The notes below the pieces were generated by a model. The model saw nothing but the letters and a program-made list of their open reading frames with translations. It made no database searches and was not told where the DNA came from. From positions 1 to 7,116 of the forward strand of contig DATKRK010000421.1 of the NCBI GenBank assembly GCA_035532215.1: 7,116 bases of DNA, given 5' to 3'. Positions 6,673 to 7,116 of this stretch are shown in pieces (position 1 is the first letter of the stretch; the number at the start of each line of letters is the position of its first letter). This DNA comes from JAICIG01 sp035532215 (lineage in GTDB: Bacteria > Planctomycetota > Planctomycetia > Pirellulales > JAICIG01). A program made the position numbers and the translations under genes.

Positions 6673-7005
6673 ATGAGCATCGGACCGTTGGGGCCAATCA
6701 TCAGCGCGGCGGGTTCGTCTTTGGCGCAGAGCAAGGGCTCGGAGCTGGAGCGAACTCAAAACGAGGTGGCGGGGCAACAGCGTCAAACCGAGGTCGGCCG
6801 TCAGGCGGAAAGCGCGGCCGGCATCGGCGCCGCCGACGGCGAGAATCACGAAACCAGCGAGCGCGACGCCGACGGCCGGCGGCTCTGGGAAGCCCCGCTC
6901 GATCCTAAGAATGCGGGCGACGCCAACGCCGCTGGCGGCCCCGAGCCCCCCCGAGCCAAGGACCCCACCGGTCAAAGCGGCGGGCATCTCGATCTGAGCG
7001 TTTGA
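6673..7005 (+). CDS. Small conserved-looking hydrophilic protein of unknown function
   Basis: A 110-residue protein starts at the ATG at 6673; an in-frame TTG at 6646 would add nine residues (SSSNPLLP-type) but lies at the very edge of the repeat, so ATG is preferred. There is no Shine-Dalgarno sequence: the leader is pyrimidine-rich. The first 18 residues (MSIGPLGPIISAAGSSLA) are mildly hydrophobic and Gly/Ser-rich, too weak for a clear signal peptide. Residues 19-48 are a charged, Gln-rich helix (KGSELERTQNEVAGQQRQTEV); then comes AAGIGAADGENHETSERDADGRRLWE (48-73), then a Pro/Gly-rich tail ending DPTGQSGGHLDLSV (97-110). I have an impression of similar short proteins, with ERDADGRR.WE and DPTGQSG..LDL motifs, in planctomycete genomes, but this is recall, not a search. 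No enzymatic or DNA-binding motif is seen and no function is assigned. It lies downstream of the AsmA-like gene but is separated by the palindrome, so co-transcription is uncertain. Confidence 0.7.
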   Translation: MSIGPLGPIISAAGSSLAQSKGSELERTQNEVAGQQRQTEVGRQAESAAGIGAADGENHETSERDADGRRLWEAPLDPKNAGDANAAGGPEPPRAKDPTGQSGGHLDLSV

Positions 7006-7017
7006 GGCTTCCGACTC

Positions 7018-7040
7018 GTAGACGCGGCATCTTGCCGCGT
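7018..7040. repeat. Inverted copy of the GCGGCAGGATGCCGC repeat
   Basis: Read on the minus strand, this matches the last 23 bases of the 1811-1839 and 1846-1874 repeats except for one base in the loop (AGA for GGA). The hairpin is 7022-7040, with the same perfect 8-bp arms. It begins 12 bases after the stop of the 110-residue gene. The opposite orientation and the position just past a stop codon fit a dispersed repeat family. Confidence 0.8.
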
Positions 7041-7088
7041 GAACTATACCGTGCGCGGTTGAGAATGAGACATCCGTCGGTCGTGGGG

Positions 7089-7103
7089 CGGCCTTCCAGG
7101 CCG
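7089..7103. repeat. Small GC-rich hairpin CGGCCT-TCC-AGGCCG
   Basis: Six-base arms pair perfectly around a TCC loop, in the intergenic region at the right edge. The arms differ from the other families, but the loop and the 'cc-TTCC-agg' look are shared with the 6546-6561 hairpin. A single short palindrome like this could be chance in GC-rich DNA; the shared loop is what makes it worth listing. Confidence 0.45.
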
Positions 7104-7116
7104 TCGAGCGCCGACG

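Noticed and set aside
6607..6987. A 126-codon minus-strand open frame opposite the 110-residue gene
   Set aside because: It would end inside the palindrome, its translation is low-complexity Gly/Ala/Leu/Arg without motifs, and the plus-strand frame has a patterned protein and an ATG start.

Overview
This 7.1-kb window looks like bacterial chromosome from a high-GC organism, and my best guess is a planctomycete. That guess is inference. It rests on dense GC-rich coding, long intergenic stretches filled with short palindromes of the 'GCGGCAGGATGCCGC' and 'CAGGCATTCCTGCCTG' kind, weak or absent Shine-Dalgarno sequences, and a small conserved-looking protein ending in DPTGQSG..LDL that I associate with that phylum. 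No rRNA, tRNA, CRISPR array or replication origin is visible.

Layout. Bases 2-133 hold the last 43 codons of a plus-strand gene that enters from the left; its AT-richer composition and its ending suggest a transposase, tentatively IS630-like. It converges on a 481-residue minus-strand major facilitator transporter (175-1620). Bases 1621-1965 form a divergent intergenic region with a good sigma70-like promoter for the transporter, a weaker candidate promoter for the rightward genes, and two exact 29-bp palindromic repeats plus a degenerate copy. Rightward come a 428-residue GT-C (family 39/ArnT-like) membrane glycosyltransferase (1966-3252) and, overlapping it by four bases, a 1088-residue membrane-anchored AsmA-like protein (3249-6515). 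A nested palindrome with a perfect 25-bp inverted repeat follows (6540-6645), then a 110-residue protein of unknown function (6673-7005), then two more small palindromes at the right edge.

How the genes may work together. The glycosyltransferase and the AsmA-like protein are almost certainly co-transcribed and translationally coupled. The first family moves sugars from polyprenyl-phosphate donors on the periplasmic side. The second family is tied to phospholipid transport and outer-membrane homeostasis. A shared envelope role is reasonable but unproven. The transporter is transcribed separately and need not be related.

I see no clearly new defence or mobile system. The most interesting signals are the regular 116-128 residue repeat inside the AsmA-like protein and the set of different intergenic hairpins that share a TCC/GGA-type loop.
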